64,000 nucleotides of DNA, from assembly GCF_024652905.1 (NCBI RefSeq), contig NZ_CP102428.1:4634001-4698000 (forward strand). The letters are read 5' to 3'. The DNA comes from Pseudomonas oryzihabitans (lineage in GTDB: Bacteria > Pseudomonadota > Gammaproteobacteria > Pseudomonadales > Pseudomonadaceae). Below, in pieces: positions 11,152-20,548 of this stretch (its first letter is position 1; the number at the start of each line of letters is the position of its first letter). The notes under the pieces were generated by a model. That model ran no database searches and was not told where the DNA came from. It was given only the letters and a program-made list of their open reading frames with translations. The position numbers were made by a program, and so were the translations under genes.

Positions 11152-12048
11152 ATGAGAGGCCTCAAGTTCACCAACCTGATGCTGGTGCTCGGACTGCTGT
11201 TCATCTATCTGCCGATGGTCATCCTGGTCATCTACTCCTTCAACGAGTCACGCCTGGTGACCATCTGGGGTGGCTGGTCGGTGAAGTGGTACGTCGGTCT
11301 GCTGGACAACACCCAGCTGATGAGTGCGGTGTTCCGCTCCCTGGAAATCGCCTTCTATACGGCCATCTCCTCGGTGATCCTCGGGACCCTGGCGGCCTTC
11401 GTGCTGACCCGGATCCCGCGCTTCCGTGGCCGCACCGTGTTCGGCGGCATGGTCACGGCGCCGCTGGTGATGCCCGAGGTGATCACCGGTCTGTCGCTGC
11501 TGCTGCTGTTCGTCTCCATGGCGCAGCTGATCGGCTGGCCGCAGGACCGCGGCGTGACCACCATCTGGATCGCCCACACCAGCTTCTGCGCCTCCTATGT
11601 GGCGGTGGTGGTCTCTTCGCGCCTGCGCGAACTGGACCTGTCCATCGAAGAGGCGGCCATGGACCTGGGTGCCCGGCCCTGGAAGGTGTTCCTGCTGATC
11701 ACCATTCCCATGATCGCGCCGTCGCTGGCGGCGGGTGGCATGATGTCCTTCGCCCTGTCGCTGGACGATCTGGTGCTGGCGAGCTTCGTGTCCGGTCCCG
11801 GCTCCACTACGCTGCCCATGGAGGTGTTCTCCGCGGTGCGCCTGGGCGTGAAACCGGAGATCAATGCCATTGCCAGCCTGATCCTGCTGGCGGTCTCGCT
11901 GTTCACCTTCTTCGCCTGGTATTTCACCCGGCGTGCCGAGAAGAAGCGCCTGCAGGGGCTGCAGGAGGCCATGGACGCCACGGCCTCGGAGATCACCCAG
12001 CGCGAGCGCGAGACGGCGACCCTCACGGCGCCGCCGGCCAACAGCTAA
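11152..12048 (+). CDS. spuH: Polyamine ABC transporter permease (PotI-like)
   Basis: This 298-residue inner-membrane permease pairs with SpuG. It has hydrophobic segments from residue 10 on and the EAA loop [22 protein letters not shown]. The ATG at 11152 gives the family N-terminus ([14 protein letters not shown]). An earlier in-frame ATG or GTG lies inside the duplicated spuG tail and would only add that repeat. It is the last gene of the operon; a strong terminator follows 15 bases downstream. The C-terminal tail after about residue 265 is hydrophilic and probably not conserved. Confidence 0.94.
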   Translation: MRGLKFTNLMLVLGLLFIYLPMVILVIYSFNESRLVTIWGGWSVKWYVGLLDNTQLMSAVFRSLEIAFYTAISSVILGTLAAFVLTRIPRFRGRTVFGGMVTAPLVMPEVITGLSLLLLFVSMAQLIGWPQDRGVTTIWIAHTSFCASYVAVVVSSRLRELDLSIEEAAMDLGARPWKVFLLITIPMIAPSLAAGGMMSFALSLDDLVLASFVSGPGSTTLPMEVFSAVRLGVKPEINAIASLILLAVSLFTFFAWYFTRRAEKKRLQGLQEAMDATASEITQRERETATLTAPPANS

Positions 12049-12063
12049 GAGCTAAGCGACGAG

Positions 12064-12088
12064 AAGCGGCCTTCGGGCCGCTTTTTTT
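12064..12088 (+). terminator. Rho-independent terminator of the spu operon
   Basis: AAGCGGCC, loop TTCG, GGCCGCTT, then a run of T. It is a textbook UUCG tetraloop terminator just after spuH. Confidence 0.92.
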
Positions 12089-12176
12089 GTGCCCCGCTGC
12101 TGGCTGCGACAAGCGCGACCGCTCCCGCAGGGCGCGATTTGATACCATTTGGCTTTTGCCAGGTAGCGCTCCCGCC

Positions 12177-12971
12177 ATGAAACAGTACCTCGACCTGATG
12201 CGCCACGTGCGCGAACACGGCACCTTCAAGAGCGACCGCACCGGCACCGGGACCTACAGCGTCTTCGGCTACCAGATGAGATTCGATCTGGCCGAGGGCT
12301 TTCCCCTGGTCACCACCAAGAAGTGCCATCTCAGATCCATCATCCACGAGCTGCTGTGGTTCCTGCAGGGCGAGACCAACATCCGCTATCTCAAGGACAA
12401 CGGCGTCTCCATCTGGGACGAGTGGGCCGACGAGAATGGCGAACTGGGCCCGGTCTACGGCTACCAGTGGCGCAGCTGGCCGGCACCGGATGGTCGCCAT
12501 ATCGACCAGATCGCCGGGGTGGTGGACATGATCCGCGCCAAGCCCGATTCACGCCGCCTGATCGTCTCGGCCTGGAATCCGGCGCTGGTGGACGAGATGG
12601 CCTTGCCGCCGTGCCATGCGCTGTTCCAGTTCTATGTCGCCGATGGCCGCCTGAGTTGCCAGCTCTATCAGAGATCCGCCGACATCTTCCTCGGCGTGCC
12701 CTTTAATATCGCCAGCTATGCGCTGCTGACCCTGATGGTGGCCCAGGTCACCGGACTGCAACCGGGCGAATTCATCTGGACCGGCGGTGATTGCCACCTC
12801 TATGCCAATCACCTGGAGCAGACCGATCTGCAGCTGACGCGCGAACCGCTGCCGCTGCCGACCATGAAGCTCAATCCGGCGGTACAGGACCTGTTCGCCT
12901 TCCGCTTCGAGGATTTCGAGCTGGAGGGCTACCAGGCCCATCCGCACATCAAGGCACCGGTCGCGGTCTGA
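12177..12971 (+). CDS. thyA: Thymidylate synthase
   Basis: This 264-residue cytosolic enzyme converts dUMP to dTMP with methylene-tetrahydrofolate. The length equals E. coli ThyA, and the active-site cysteine falls at the same number (C146, in [12 protein letters not shown]). Other conserved parts are the phosphate-binding RSDRTGTGT-like segment near residue 20, [18 protein letters not shown], and the C-terminal PVAV. The ATG at 12177 gives the exact family start. It converges on gntK across 17 bases. Its position after the spu operon differs from P. aeruginosa. Confidence 0.97.
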   Translation: MKQYLDLMRHVREHGTFKSDRTGTGTYSVFGYQMRFDLAEGFPLVTTKKCHLRSIIHELLWFLQGETNIRYLKDNGVSIWDEWADENGELGPVYGYQWRSWPAPDGRHIDQIAGVVDMIRAKPDSRRLIVSAWNPALVDEMALPPCHALFQFYVADGRLSCQLYQRSADIFLGVPFNIASYALLTLMVAQVTGLQPGEFIWTGGDCHLYANHLEQTDLQLTREPLPLPTMKLNPAVQDLFAFRFEDFELEGYQAHPHIKAPVAV

Positions 12972-12980
12972 CGCCGTGAT

Positions 12981-13000
12981 CGCAGCGCTCAGGCGCTGCG
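12981..13000. terminator. Hairpin at thyA/gntK convergent junction
   Basis: CGCAGCGC (12981-12988) pairs with GCGCTGCG (12993-13000). The 4-nt loop contains the gntK stop codon. No T-run is present. It may end transcripts from both sides or keep converging RNAs apart. Confidence 0.45.
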
Positions 13001-13483
13001 GTCGTGCTCCAGCACCTCGTCCACCAGTTGCTCCGGCGACTGGCGCACGTCCAGCACCTGGGCCTCCAGGTGGTCGGGCGCTTCCAGGGTGTCGAGCTGG
13101 CTCTGCAACAGCTTGGGATCGAAGAAGTGCCCACGGCGGCTGCCGATACGCTCGGCGAGCAGCTCCGGGGAGCCCTTGAGAAACAGCAGACGCACACCTT
13201 CGAGGCCGTTCAGCAGGCGATCTCGATAGACTTTCTTCAGCGCCGAGCAGGCGAACACCCGGGTGGTGCCCTCGGCCCGCGCCTGCTGCATGGCATCGTG
13301 GATAGCATCCAGCCAAGGCCAGCGATCCTCGTCGGTGAGGGCGATACCCTTGGCCATCTTGTCCTTGTTGGCCTGGCTGTGAAAGGTGTCGGCATCGTCG
13401 AAACGGCAGCCCAGTCGGCTGGCCAGGAGTTCGCCCAGGGTGGTCTTGCCACTGCCCGAGACGCCCATTATCAGATAGATCAT
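12989..13483 (-). CDS. gntK: Gluconokinase
   Basis: This 164-residue cytoplasmic kinase phosphorylates D-gluconate to 6-phosphogluconate, feeding the Entner-Doudoroff route. The P-loop is GVSGSGKTT at the N-terminus. DDADTFHSQANKDKMAKGIALTDEDR (split by its His/Asn/Lys contacts) is the family substrate region, and ACSALKKVYRD follows. Length is normal. It lies 41 bases after the rhtA-like gene on the same strand, with no sign of the gntR regulator or permease nearby. Confidence 0.95.
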   Translation of the reverse strand: MIYLIMGVSGSGKTTLGELLASRLGCRFDDADTFHSQANKDKMAKGIALTDEDRWPWLDAIHDAMQQARAEGTTRVFACSALKKVYRDRLLNGLEGVRLLFLKGSPELLAERIGSRRGHFFDPKLLQSQLDTLEAPDHLEAQVLDVRQSPEQLVDEVLEHDRSA

Positions 13484-13524
13484 CGTCGGTACTCCGCGTG
13501 AGGGTTCGCCTCGTTATAGAGTCC

Positions 13525-14388
13525 CTAGAGCGGCGTTTGCTCCGGGGTCAGACGGCTGCTCCAGGTGGCGCCAATCGAGGCGGCGATGATGCAGGCGAGA
13601 GCGAACCATTGGGCGACACCCAGGATCTCGCCGAGGAATACCCAGCCGGAAAGGGCGCCCAGCGCGGGTTCCAGACTCATCAGGGTGCCAAAGGTCGAGG
13701 CCGGCAGGCGGGTGAGCACGACCATTTCCAGGGCATAGGGAATGGCCGTGGACATCAGTGCCAAGGCCAGTGCCAGTGGCCAGATTTCCGGTTGCAAGAG
13801 ATTGCTGCCGCTGTGAACGATGCCGATGGGGAGAATCACCAGGGCGGCGATGGAAGCGCCAAAGGCCACCGTGCCGGTGCCATGCACCGCGCCCGCGCGC
13901 TTGCCCAGCACGATGTACAATGCCCAGCAGGCGCCGGCGCCCAGTGCCAGGGTGGTACCGAGGGGATCCAGCGCCGAGGCGTTGTGACCGAAGGGCAGGA
14001 GCACGGCCAGGCCGGCGACTACCAGGACGATCCACAGCAGGTCCAGCCAGCGGCGCAGGGCGCACAGCGCTACCACCAGTGGGCCGACGAATTCCAGGCC
14101 GACGGCGATGCCGATCGGCAGGCGCTGCATGGCCATGTAGATGGTCAGATTCATCACGCCCATGGCGATGCCATAGCCCAGTAGACTGCCCAGCGCCTCG
14201 CGGCGGAAGTTGCGCCAGGGACGCAGCACGATCAGCAGGACCAGGGCGGCGAAGATCAGGCGCAGGGTGGTGACACCCACCGGGTCGAGGCGCAGGAACA
14301 GCGTCTTGGCCAGACTCGCGCTGGTCTGGATCGAGGTCATGGCGACCAGCAGCAGGGCGACGGCGAACAGCGGCGAACGGGCGGACAT
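13525..14388 (-). CDS. rhtA: EamA/DMT-family exporter, RhtA-like
   Basis: This 287-residue inner-membrane protein has about ten hydrophobic segments in two EamA repeats. The sequence MSARSPLFAVALLLVAMTSIQ and the GLEFVGPLVVAL segment resemble RhtA, the threonine/homoserine exporter, more than other EamA proteins. The substrate is inferred. The ATG at 14388 starts the first membrane helix properly. Spacing to neighbours (69 bases upstream, 41 downstream, same strand) allows cotranscription with the lipoprotein gene and gntK, with no clear functional link. Confidence 0.82.
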   Translation of the reverse strand: MSARSPLFAVALLLVAMTSIQTSASLAKTLFLRLDPVGVTTLRLIFAALVLLIVLRPWRNFRREALGSLLGYGIAMGVMNLTIYMAMQRLPIGIAVGLEFVGPLVVALCALRRWLDLLWIVLVVAGLAVLLPFGHNASALDPLGTTLALGAGACWALYIVLGKRAGAVHGTGTVAFGASIAALVILPIGIVHSGSNLLQPEIWPLALALALMSTAIPYALEMVVLTRLPASTFGTLMSLEPALGALSGWVFLGEILGVAQWFALACIIAASIGATWSSRLTPEQTPL

Positions 14389-14457
14389 TGGCTGAGCTCA
14401 ACAAGCGGGCCCGCCAGCATAGGTCATCCTATCTGTGCTGCAAGGATGGCTGCGACC

Positions 14458-14802
14458 TCAACGTGTTTTGGAGCGCAGATGCAGTTGCTCCGCGCCTTCG
14501 CGGTTTTCCCGGACCTGCTCGATGAAGCGCTGCTGCTCTTCGCGCTGGGCCACCTGCACACATTGCGCGTAGCCCGCGTCCCAGCCCTGCTGATAGGGCT
14601 TCTCCGCGACGAAGCGGCGCGCATCCTTGTGTTCGTACCCAATGCCATTGACTGCCTGCTTGCCGGTCTGGCAGCCGTCGCTGAAGCCGTCGGCATAGGC
14701 CGGCGGATAGCCTTTGGCAATCAGTTGGTCGTGATAACTGGTGCAGGCCGCGAGCGCGGACAGCAGGAAGAACAGCTGAATGAAACGACGAGAGCCAGCC
14801 AT
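14458..14802 (-). CDS. Small outer-membrane-type lipoprotein, unknown function
   Basis: This 114-residue protein has a signal peptide ending in a lipobox (LSALAAC, Cys about residue 20), so the mature part should be lipid-anchored. The mature region is hydrophilic, has two further cysteines (DGCQTGKQA and AQCVQVAQ) and ends in a Glu/Arg-rich helix (REEQQRFIEQVRENRE). The YADGFSDGC and GWDAGYAQC repeats suggest two copies of a short motif. I do not recognise the family. It lies head to head with asrA. Confidence 0.8.
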   Translation of the reverse strand: MAGSRRFIQLFFLLSALAACTSYHDQLIAKGYPPAYADGFSDGCQTGKQAVNGIGYEHKDARRFVAEKPYQQGWDAGYAQCVQVAQREEQQRFIEQVRENREGAEQLHLRSKTR

Positions 14803-15030
14803 GGGGCCTCCTCACGGGATCCTACGACTGATCCCCCTATAGAGAGCTTAGTAGGCGTCTGGTGAGAATTTCGTCAAAAAACGCTGGGGTCGGAAAATAC
14901 CGACAGACGTCATGTCAGCCTCTTCGAACCGCTGCGTTTAAATATGCAGGGGAGCGCCGCTTGCCTTGCCTCCGCTGTCATCCCGGTCGCAGAATGCGGA
15001 CACTGCTTGCATGCCTGACAAGGACTTACG

Positions 15031-17475
15031 ATGCACGATCCCGTCGCGGCCGGTCTCCGGCTCGCTCCCGATGAGCTGACCCGCCCCTTCGCTCCCGAAC
15101 AATTCTCCTTTGCCGATACCGATCAGCTCGAACCCTTCCGCGGCATCCTGGGCCAGGAGCGCGCGGTCGAAGCCCTGCAGTTCGGGGTAGCCATGCCGCG
15201 GCCCGGCTACAACGTCTTTGTCATGGGCGAGCCGGGCACCGGTCGCTTCTCCTTCGTGCAACGCTATCTCAAGGCCGAGGCCAAGCGGCAGCCGACGCCC
15301 AACGACTGGGTGTACCTGAATCACTTCGAAGAGCCGCGCGCACCGGGTGCCCTGGAGTTGCCGCCCGGTGAGGGCGAGGCCTTCGTGGCCGACATGGCCC
15401 ATTTCATCGACAACCTGCTGGCCACCTTTCCGGCGGTGTTCGAACACCCGGCGTTCCAGCAGAAGAAGAACGCGATCGAGCGTGCCTTCAACCAGCGCTA
15501 CGACCAGGCCCTGGACGTGGTGGAAAAGCTCGCCCTGGAAAAGGAGATCGCCCTCTACCGCGACGCCAACAATGTCGCCTTCACCCCCATGAAGGACGGC
15601 AAGGCGCTGGATGAGGCCGACTTCGCCCAGTTGCCCGAAGCCGAGCGCGAGCGCTTTCACGCCGATATCTCCAGCCTCGAAGAACGCCTCAACGAAGAAC
15701 TGTCCAGCCTGCCGCAATGGCGGCGCGAGTCGAGCAACCAGCTGCGCGCCCTGAACGAAGACACCATCATCCAGGCCCTGCAACCGTTGCTGGCGCCCTT
15801 GTCGGAGAAGTACAACGACAACCCTGGGGTCTGCGCCTATCTGCAGGCCATGCAGGTGGATCTGCTCAAGACGGTGGTCGAGCAGCTGGCCGACGACGCC
15901 AAGCCCGACATGCAGCGGCGCAAGGAATTGCGCGAGCAGTACGAGCCCAATCTGATCATCGGCCACCACGTCACCGGCGGTGCACCCGTGGTGTTCGAGT
16001 CCCACCCGACCTACGACAATCTCTTCGGTCGCATCGAGTACCAATCCGATCAGGGCGCGCTCTACACCAACTATCGCCAGCTGCGCCCGGGCGCCTTGCA
16101 TCGTGCCAATGGCGGCTTCCTCATCGTCGAAGCCGACAAGCTGCTGACCGAGCCCTTCGTCTGGGACGCGCTCAAGCGCGCCCTGCATTCGCGCCAGCTG
16201 AAGATGGAATCGCCACTGGCCGAGCTGGGGCGCCTCACCGCCATGAGCCTGGCGCCCCAGCAGATCCCGCTGCAGCTCAAGGTCATCATCATCGGCTCGC
16301 GCAACATCTACTACACCCTGCAGGAGCTGGATTCGGACTTCCAGGAGATGTTCCGGGTGCTGGTGGACTTCGACGAGGAACTGCCGCTGCGTGACGAGAG
16401 CCTGGAACAGTTCGCCCAGCTGCTCAAGACGCGCACCTCGGAAGAGGGCATGGCGCCCCTGACCTCGGCGGCCGTAGCCCGTCTGGCCACCTACAGTGCC
16501 CGCCTGGCCGAGCACCAGGGGCGGCTGTCAGCGCGTATCGGCGATCTCTTCCAGCTGGTCAGCGAAGCCGATTTCATCCGCCATCTGGCCGGGGACGAGC
16601 GCACCGACAAGGGCCATGTCGAGCGCGCGCTCAAGGCCAAGGAAACCCGCACCGGACGCGTCTGTGCTCGGGTGCTGGACGACATGCTCACCGGGCTCAT
16701 CCTCATCGACACCCAGGGCGCCGCGGTGGGCAAGTGCAACGGCCTGACGGTGCTGGAAGTGGCCGACTCCGCCTTTGGCATGCCAGCGCGCATCTCGGCC
16801 ACCGTCTATCCGGGCGCCAGCGGCATCCTCGACATCGAGCGTGAGGTCAGCCTGGGCCAGCCCATCCACTCCAAGGGGGTGATGATCCTGACCGGCTACC
16901 TGGGCAGTCGCTATGCCCAGGAATTCCCCCTGTCGATCTCGGCCAGCATCGCCCTGGAACAGTCCTATGGCTACGTCGATGGCGACAGTGCCTCCCTGGG
17001 CGAGGCCTGTACCTTGATCTCCGCGCTGTCGCGCACCCCGCTCAAGCAGTGCTTCGCCATCACCGGCTCCATCAACCAGTTCGGCGAGGTCCAGCCGGTC
17101 GGCGGCGTGAACGAGAAGATCGAAGGCTTCTTCCGCCTCTGCCAGGCCCGCGGCCTGACCGGCGAGCAGGGCGTGATCATCCCGCGCGCCAATGTCACCA
17201 ACCTGATGCTCGACGAAACCGTGCTGGAAGCGGTCCGTGAAGGGCTGTTCCATGTCTATGCCGTACGTCAGGCGGACGAGGCCCTGTCGCTGCTGGTGGG
17301 CGAGCCCGCCGGGGCGCCTGATGCCAAGGGCCGCTTCCCCGACGGCAGCGTCAATGCGCGCGTGGTACAGCGTCTCAAGGAAATCGCCGAGCTCGAGCTG
17401 GAAGATGAACTGGCCGACAAACTCAGTGATAACTCCAAGGCAAAAGGGAAAAACAACGAAGCGGAGGAGAACTGA
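15031..17475 (+). CDS. asrA: Lon-like ATP-dependent protease (AsrA/LonB type)
   Basis: This 814-residue protein has an AAA-type middle and a C-terminal Lon protease domain. The catalytic dyad is Ser653 (GDSASLGEA) and Lys696 (VGGVNEKIEGF). The 43-residue spacing equals that of E. coli Lon S679/K722. The first nucleotide-binding motif reads GEPGTGR rather than GxxGxGK[S/T], a feature also seen in YcbZ-like relatives. P. aeruginosa PA0779/AsrA, linked to heat-shock induction under tobramycin, is the nearest remembered match. AAGGA stands eight bases before the ATG. It is a cytosolic protein-quality factor; substrates are unknown. The symbol rests on length and domain layout. Confidence 0.85.
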   Translation: MHDPVAAGLRLAPDELTRPFAPEQFSFADTDQLEPFRGILGQERAVEALQFGVAMPRPGYNVFVMGEPGTGRFSFVQRYLKAEAKRQPTPNDWVYLNHFEEPRAPGALELPPGEGEAFVADMAHFIDNLLATFPAVFEHPAFQQKKNAIERAFNQRYDQALDVVEKLALEKEIALYRDANNVAFTPMKDGKALDEADFAQLPEAERERFHADISSLEERLNEELSSLPQWRRESSNQLRALNEDTIIQALQPLLAPLSEKYNDNPGVCAYLQAMQVDLLKTVVEQLADDAKPDMQRRKELREQYEPNLIIGHHVTGGAPVVFESHPTYDNLFGRIEYQSDQGALYTNYRQLRPGALHRANGGFLIVEADKLLTEPFVWDALKRALHSRQLKMESPLAELGRLTAMSLAPQQIPLQLKVIIIGSRNIYYTLQELDSDFQEMFRVLVDFDEELPLRDESLEQFAQLLKTRTSEEGMAPLTSAAVARLATYSARLAEHQGRLSARIGDLFQLVSEADFIRHLAGDERTDKGHVERALKAKETRTGRVCARVLDDMLTGLILIDTQGAAVGKCNGLTVLEVADSAFGMPARISATVYPGASGILDIEREVSLGQPIHSKGVMILTGYLGSRYAQEFPLSISASIALEQSYGYVDGDSASLGEACTLISALSRTPLKQCFAITGSINQFGEVQPVGGVNEKIEGFFRLCQARGLTGEQGVIIPRANVTNLMLDETVLEAVREGLFHVYAVRQADEALSLLVGEPAGAPDAKGRFPDGSVNARVVQRLKEIAELELEDELADKLSDNSKAKGKNNEAEEN

Positions 17476-17547
17476 GGTCCAGGGGGCAGGTCGGATTTTG
17501 TACAAGGCGTCGCAGCCCAAGTAGCACGGCGCCCAGACCCGCTTGCC

Positions 17548-17588
17548 CCCTGTTGACCAACAGGGTTGTCCACAGCCTTTGTGGATAC
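17548..17588. repeat. Paired inverted repeats with DnaA-box-like sites
   Basis: CCCTGTTG/CAACAGGG (17548-17565) is followed by TCCACA/TGTGGA (17569-17585). The second repeat lies within TTGTCCACA (17566-17574) and, on the other strand, GTATCCACA (17580-17588), each one base off the DnaA consensus TTATCCACA. It fills the gap between asrA and the next gene. It could bind DnaA or act as an RNA hairpin pair. Confidence 0.45.
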
Positions 17589-17636
17589 CTCTGGCCTAGG
17601 ACCGGCGAGCATTGAGCGCTTCGAGAGGATGACGCC

Positions 17637-17978
17637 ATGTCCCGCACCATTACCCTGATCCGTCCCTGCCTGGGCCTCGTCACCCGTATCGAATGCGAAA
17701 TCAAACCGCTCGGTCAGGAACAGGGCCTCTGGACCCTGCTGTGCGCTGCCGGCCTCAATGGCCAGCAGCCCACCGCCATCAAGGCCCAGGGGCCTTTCCA
17801 CGGGCCCAAGGCGGCCGAAGGCGTCATGACCGCCATCGCCGAGAACCTGGTCGAACAGGGCTACATCCAGGTTGAAGAGACCCAGATCTGGCGCCTGCAC
17901 ATGCAGAGTGAGCTGCGCAAGATGAATGGCGAACGAGCCCATCAGCAGGTTCGCTTCCAGGTCGGTCCCGACGCCTGA
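17637..17978 (+). CDS. Conserved hypothetical protein, 113 aa
   Basis: This small soluble protein has no signal peptide or membrane segment. It starts MSRTITLIRPCLGLVTRIEC, and its mid part (GPFHGPKAAEGVMTAIAENLVEQGYIQVE) looks like a compact alpha/beta fold. I do not recognise a named family. Codon use fits the genome and the start is supported by GAGAGGA upstream. It stands alone between asrA and the yqhA-like gene, on the same strand as both. No function can be proposed. Confidence 0.75.
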   Translation: MSRTITLIRPCLGLVTRIECEIKPLGQEQGLWTLLCAAGLNGQQPTAIKAQGPFHGPKAAEGVMTAIAENLVEQGYIQVEETQIWRLHMQSELRKMNGERAHQQVRFQVGPDA

Positions 17979-18059
17979 GCAACGGTACAACCTGCCGCAT
18001 TGGTCCGTCCGCAACGCCCCGGTATACTCGCCCGGCCCTGGTAAACCGAGCGAGTCTGC

Positions 18060-18548
18060 ATGGAACGTCTGATCGAAAAAGCCCTTTACGCCTCCCGCTG
18101 GCTGCTGGCGCCCATCTATCTGGGATTGTCGTTGGCGCTGGTTCTGCTGGCGCTCAAGTTCTTTCAGGAAGTCTTCCACGTCCTGCCGCATATCTTCGAA
18201 TCCACCGAAGCCGAGCTGATCCTGCTGGTGCTGTCGCTGATCGACATGGCGCTGGTGGGTGGTCTGCTGGTCATGGTGATGATCTCCGGCTATGAGAACT
18301 TCGTGTCCCAGCTGGACATCGACGAAGGGTCGGAAAAGCTCAGCTGGCTGGGCAAGATGGATTCGGGGTCGCTCAAGAACAAGGTGGCCGCCTCCATCGT
18401 CGCCATCTCCTCGATCCACCTGCTGCGCATCTTCATGGATGCCCAGAACACCAATCCCGAATACCTCAAGTGGTACGTGATCATTCACCTAGTGTTCGTG
18501 GTCTCGGCCTTCGCCATGGGTTACCTGGATCGGCTGACCAAGCACTGA
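18060..18548 (+). CDS. yqhA: YqhA/UPF0114 family inner-membrane protein
   Basis: This 162-residue membrane protein has three to four hydrophobic segments (about residues 10-35, 50-75, 105-125 and 135-155). The family signature regions [24 protein letters not shown] and [15 protein letters not shown] are clear. UPF0114/TIGR00645 proteins are widespread in proteobacteria and their function is unknown. The start ATG at 18060 gives the family N-terminus. The neighbours offer no functional hint. Confidence 0.9.
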   Translation: MERLIEKALYASRWLLAPIYLGLSLALVLLALKFFQEVFHVLPHIFESTEAELILLVLSLIDMALVGGLLVMVMISGYENFVSQLDIDEGSEKLSWLGKMDSGSLKNKVAASIVAISSIHLLRIFMDAQNTNPEYLKWYVIIHLVFVVSAFAMGYLDRLTKH

Positions 18549-18695
18549 CCGGCAGGGCGGCCACTCGTCCGCCGTCGGCATCTTTCGCTTACGCTTTGTG
18601 GATTGCGCCGCTGCGCTTGCCTGTCCTAGGTTGTCGAATGCTCACAGCTGCCAATCGACGTCATCCCGGATGTCGATCTCGACCCGGAGGTTCCC

Positions 18696-19001
18696 ATGCA
18701 ATTGCCGGAATTGACCCAGCGCGCCCAGGCCGGCGAGGTCCGTGAAATCAACCTGCTGTCCATCGAAGGCGGCTTCTATGTGCTCGAGGTGCTCACCCAG
18801 GACGGTCGCACGCGACTGACTGGACGGGACGGGCACTTCTACCGCCTGGGCTCGGCCGCCCAGGCCCGCCGCCTGCTGGCCGATCTGCCGGCACTGCCGT
18901 GCTTTCTCATCCAGCACAGTGCCTACGACGAGATGGTCGGCATGGCGCCACGCTCGACCGAGCCGCTGAAGATCCCGCTGAACTACCGGAACGCCTCTTG
19001 A
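18696..19001 (+). CDS. DUF6482-like small protein
   Basis: This 101-residue cytosolic protein resembles DUF6482 proteins common in Pseudomonas (INLLSIEGGFYVLEV, then AQARRLLADLPALPCFLIQ and SAYDEMVG). Function is unknown. Its stop codon overlaps the TTG start of the photolyase (TTGA), so the two are probably translated together. That suggests, without proving, a role connected with the repair enzyme or light/oxidative stress. AGGTTCCC precedes the ATG. Confidence 0.8.
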   Translation: MQLPELTQRAQAGEVREINLLSIEGGFYVLEVLTQDGRTRLTGRDGHFYRLGSAAQARRLLADLPALPCFLIQHSAYDEMVGMAPRSTEPLKIPLNYRNAS

Positions 19002-20548
19002 ACGAGGGCGCCGTCCGGCGCCTGCTACCGGTCTTCGGCGATCAGCTGTCGCCCCAGCTGGCGTCCCTGCGCGACGCCGATCCCGCGCAGGACGTCTTGC
19101 TGCTCGCCGAGGTCATGAGCGAGGCCAGCTATGTGCCTCACCATCCGCGCAAGATCGCCCTGATCTTCAGTGCCATGCGCCATTTCGCCATCGAGATGCG
19201 CGCGCGTGGCTTCCAGGTCCACTACCGTACCCTGGAGGACCCGGACAACCAGGGCTCGCTGCCGGCCGAGATCGCCTGCTGGGTCAGGGCGTCGGGCGCG
19301 CACGAGGTCCATCTGACCGAGACCGGCGAATGGCGACTGGAGCAGGCGCTGCACGGGCTCGATCTGGCGGTGCCTGTGCGCTGGCACGGCGACGACCGAT
19401 TTCTCTGCAGTCGCGCCGCCTTCGCCCGCTGGGCCGGAACCCGCACCGAATTGCGCATGGAGGCCTTCTACCGCGGCATGCGCCGGCGCCACGGCTGGCT
19501 GATGGAGGGTCCAGACGAGCCTTGCGGTGGCGTTTGGAATCTGGACAAGGACAATCGCAAGGCGCTGCCCAGGGGCCATCCTGTTCCCGAGCCCTTCAGC
19601 TGTCCGCCCGACGCCTGTACCCAAGAAGTGCTCGAGCTGGTCGGGCAGCGCTTCGCTCACCACTATGGCCGGCTCGACGGCTTCGACTATCCGGTGACCC
19701 GCGCGGATGCCGAGCGCCTCTGGCGGCACTTCCTGGATGCAGGGCTGCGCGACTTCGGTACCTACCAGGACGCCATGGCCCGCGGCGAGCCCTATCTGCA
19801 TCACGCCCGGATCAGTGCGGCGCTCAATATCGGGCTGCTGGACCTGCGCCAGCTCTGCGCGGAGGTGGATGCCGCTTATCGTGAGGGGAGGGTGCCGCTC
19901 AACAGCGCCGAGGGCTTCCTGCGCCAGCTGATCGGCTGGCGGGAGTATGTCCATGGCGTCTACTGGCTGCGCATGCCCGAGTATCGGGAGCTCAATGTGC
20001 TGGGCAATACCCGGGCGCTACCGGACTTCTACTGGACCGGAGCCACTGACATGGCCTGCATGCGCCAGGCCATCGGCCAGACTCTGGCGCTGGGCTACGC
20101 CCACCATATCCAGCGGTTGATGGTCACCGGCAATTTCGCCCTGCTGGCCGGTATCGCGCCCCAGGCCATCGGCGAGTGGTATCTGGCGGTCTACCTGGAT
20201 GCCTTCGAGTGGGTCGAGCTGCCCAACACCCAGGCCATGGTGATGCATGCGGACGGTGGCTATCTGGCGAGCAAGCCCTATTGCGCCAGCGGCCAGTACA
20301 TCCGTCGCCAGTCCGACTACTGCAAGGGCTGCCACTATCAGGTCGGCGAGGCCCTGGGCGAGCGGGCCTGCCCCTTCAATGCCCTCTACTGGCACTTCCT
20401 GATCCGCCATCGCGAGCGGTTCGCCCAGTATCCGCGCATGCTCAATCTCTATCCCAATCTCGATCGCCAGGCCCCCGAGCGCCAGCAGGCCCTCTGGCGG
20501 CGTGGCGAGGCCCTGCTGGCGCGTCTCGACGCGGGAGAATCCCTATGA
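18998..20548 (+). CDS. phrB: Iron-sulfur cryptochrome/photolyase (PhrB-like, likely 6-4 photolyase)
   Basis: This 516-residue FAD protein should repair UV lesions in DNA using light. Four cysteines, C354, C442, C445 and C458, have spacings (88, 3, 13) equal to those I recall for the 4Fe-4S ligands of Agrobacterium PhrB (350, 438, 441, 454). They lie in MACMRQ, YCKGC and RACPFN. Other family features are [10 protein letters not shown] at the N-terminus and [12 protein letters not shown] in the FAD domain. The start is TTG at 18998, chosen because it overlaps the previous stop and starts just before the conserved region. Longer starts run inside DUF6482 in another frame. It overlaps DUF2256 at its end. 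Confidence 0.9.
   Translation: MNEGAVRRLLPVFGDQLSPQLASLRDADPAQDVLLLAEVMSEASYVPHHPRKIALIFSAMRHFAIEMRARGFQVHYRTLEDPDNQGSLPAEIACWVRASGAHEVHLTETGEWRLEQALHGLDLAVPVRWHGDDRFLCSRAAFARWAGTRTELRMEAFYRGMRRRHGWLMEGPDEPCGGVWNLDKDNRKALPRGHPVPEPFSCPPDACTQEVLELVGQRFAHHYGRLDGFDYPVTRADAERLWRHFLDAGLRDFGTYQDAMARGEPYLHHARISAALNIGLLDLRQLCAEVDAAYREGRVPLNSAEGFLRQLIGWREYVHGVYWLRMPEYRELNVLGNTRALPDFYWTGATDMACMRQAIGQTLALGYAHHIQRLMVTGNFALLAGIAPQAIGEWYLAVYLDAFEWVELPNTQAMVMHADGGYLASKPYCASGQYIRRQSDYCKGCHYQVGEALGERACPFNALYWHFLIRHRERFAQYPRMLNLYPNLDRQAPERQQALWRRGEALLARLDAGESL

Noticed and set aside
12095-12140. REP-like element (GCGACAAGCGCGACCGCTCC region)
   Set aside because: It recalls Pseudomonas REP sequences, but I found no second copy in the window, so repetition cannot be supported.
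14803-15030. Sigma-32 promoter for asrA
   Set aside because: CTTGCC and nearby C-rich stretches only loosely match the consensus; no good -35/-10 pair.
17548-17588. Replication origin
   Set aside because: Two DnaA-like boxes alone are not enough. There is no AT-rich unwinding region and no dnaA, dnaN, rpmH or parAB nearby.
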